Source of the DNA: an uncultured Lachnospiraceae bacterium
GTDB lineage: Bacteria; Bacillota; Clostridia; Lachnospirales; Lachnospiraceae
Direction of reading: 5' to 3'
DNA: 7,075 bases
Assembly (NCBI GenBank): GCA_902764045.1
Contig: CACWUI010000062.1
Span: 1 to 7,075 of the forward strand
Shown here: one piece after another, positions 5,901 to 7,075 of the stretch
Layout: each line of letters starts with the position of its first letter
Position numbering within the stretch: the stretch's first letter is position 1
Notes under the pieces: model-generated
The model's input: the letters and a program-made list of their open reading frames with translations, nothing else
What the model was told of the DNA's origin: nothing
Database searches by the model: none
Made by a program: the position numbers and the translations under genes

Positions 5901-7075
5901 TTCTTTAAAGTCTTCCGGGCATAAGTATAAGCTGTCTGTAATAATAAAAAGACTGGCAGGTATCTCAAAAGGTCAAAGAGGGTATATCGCTCTTGCTACC
6001 GTGGCAAGTATTACAGGAAACTTTGCCCAGCTTGGTCTTATGGGCTTCGGCGCCGCATTTATCCTGTGTTGTGCGGGAAAGCTTACGGCGGGTAGCCCCT
6101 GGATCTGGGGAGCTGCGGTAGCCATATGCGCCGTGCTTATCGGTGTGATGAGATATATTGAAGGGTTTGCATCACATGTGGGGGCTTACAATCTGCTTGC
6201 GGGTATGCGTACGGGATTTTTTCATAAGCTGAGACGGCTTTCACCTGCTATCATGACGGAAAAAGAAACGGGAGATATCATATCTGTTGCTGTAGGGGAT
6301 ATTGATACCATCGAGGTCTTTTTTGCCCACACCATAGGCCCCATGTTTACGGTAATACTTCTTCCCGTGGCAACCCTTATATTGGCAGGATGTGTTCACT
6401 GGATATATGTGCTTATCCTTATTCCGTTTTACATAATAACAAGTGTAATTATCCCGCTTGTGGGAATGAAGGCGGGAAGAAATATAGGGACTAAATACCG
6501 GGGACAGCTGGGAGGACTCAAGTCATTTGTGCTTGAAACCGTATTTGGCTTGAAAGATCTTCAGATATATGGTCAGGGTAAAAACAGACGTGAGGAGATA
6601 GTGAAAAGAAGCCGTGATCTGAACAGGACGGATCACCGCAAGACTATTCACCGACAGGTTATTACCGCGCTGCCCACATTTTTTATATATATGGCAAGGA
6701 TAATGATCATCTTTCTTGCATTTTATTTTGTGGTAAGAACGCAGGATAAAGTAAACGGAGTGATCATCCTGTCCTTTGTAGTGTCTGCATCATTCTCGTC
6801 TACCCAGTCTCTTATCTCGGTGGTGTCCAGCCTTACGGACACCTTTGCGGCGGCGGAAAGACTTTTTGACATTGAGGACAGGATACCGGAGGTGGTGGAA
6901 AAGGAAAATGCCGAAACTCTGGAAAATGCCCATGATATCATATGGAATGATGTCAGTTTCGGATACGGGGACAAAGATATTTTTAAAGATCTGAACGTAT
7001 CAATACTTCCGGGAGATAAAGTTGGTATCGTTGGGGAGAGCGGTATCGGTAAATCTACCTTCCTTAGACTGCTGC
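5890..7075 (+). CDS. Second ABC half-transporter, CydC-like, cut by the right window edge
   Basis: The frame is open from before 5881 to the window end. It is easily missed because it has no ATG start and no stop in the window. Possible starts are GTG at 5881, 5884 or 5890; 5890 is chosen because the G-rich site AAGGGGGG at 5874-5881 is then properly spaced (8 nt). The visible 395 residues hold six hydrophobic segments (about 32-58, 71-92, 148-168, 170-190, 262-283 and 291-316). The start of a nucleotide-binding domain follows, with A-loop Tyr359 and Walker A GESGIGKS at 382-389 (Lys388), after which the window ends. The stretch with SPAIMTEKETGDIISVAVGDID resembles the coupling region of CydC-type exporters. 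Overlap with the upstream gene suggests translational coupling and a heterodimer. Whether its Walker B glutamate and signature are intact cannot be judged. Confidence 0.85.
   Translation, partial: MRDDSLKSSGHKYKLSVIIKRLAGISKGQRGYIALATVASITGNFAQLGLMGFGAAFILCCAGKLTAGSPWIWGAAVAICAVLIGVMRYIEGFASHVGAYNLLAGMRTGFFHKLRRLSPAIMTEKETGDIISVAVGDIDTIEVFFAHTIGPMFTVILLPVATLILAGCVHWIYVLILIPFYIITSVIIPLVGMKAGRNIGTKYRGQLGGLKSFVLETVFGLKDLQIYGQGKNRREEIVKRSRDLNRTDHRKTIHRQVITALPTFFIYMARIMIIFLAFYFVVRTQDKVNGVIILSFVVSASFSSTQSLISVVSSLTDTFAAAERLFDIEDRIPEVVEKENAETLENAHDIIWNDVSFGYGDKDIFKDLNVSILPGDKVGIVGESGIGKSTFLRLL

Overview
The window reads as a piece of a Firmicutes chromosome, most likely class Clostridia and perhaps Lachnospiraceae. 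The basis is inference: moderate GC, frequent CTT (Leu), ATA (Ile) and AGA/AGG (Arg) codons, strong purine-rich Shine-Dalgarno (SD) sites, compact hairpin terminators with T-runs, and extended -10 promoters of the form TATGATAnAAT. All supported genes are on the + strand. No RNA genes, insertion sequences or CRISPR arrays were seen.

Layout. Positions 2-322 hold the 3' end of an unrecognised gene entering from the left. Positions 323-507 are a dense control region with an A/T-only tract, a TTGACA promoter and a 12-2-12 inverted repeat of the ArsR/SmtB metal-sensor type. This region drives a two-gene metal-efflux operon (508-2686): a 73-residue free-standing HMA metal-binding protein with a DCxxC site, then a 631-residue P1B-type ATPase that has no N-terminal HMA domain. 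An intercistronic stem-loop separates the two genes, and a hairpin terminator (2702-2729) ends the unit.

Next is a single-gene unit encoding a class III PLP aminotransferase, most likely acetylornithine aminotransferase ArgD (2795-3985). It has its own candidate promoter and a strong terminator (3992-4029). A 148-bp intergenic gap with a 21-bp palindrome and another extended -10 leads to a pair of overlapping ABC half-transporter genes. The first (4134-5900) is complete and starts at TTG. The second starts at a GTG inside the end of the first and runs off the right edge, cut just after its Walker A motif. The order and sequence style resemble CydD and CydC heterodimeric exporters, but the substrate cannot be read from the sequence.

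How the genes work together. The HMA protein and ATPase probably form one Zn(II)/Cd(II)/Pb(II) detoxification unit in which the usual N-terminal metal-binding domain is a separate polypeptide. The unit is probably derepressed by metal through an ArsR-family repressor encoded outside this window. ArgD is an unrelated arginine-biosynthesis gene without other arg genes beside it here. The two ABC genes probably form one heterodimeric transporter. Nothing visible is clearly a wholly new system. The most unusual points are the split metal pump, its operator without a local regulator, the intercistronic stem-loop, and the palindrome before the ABC operon.
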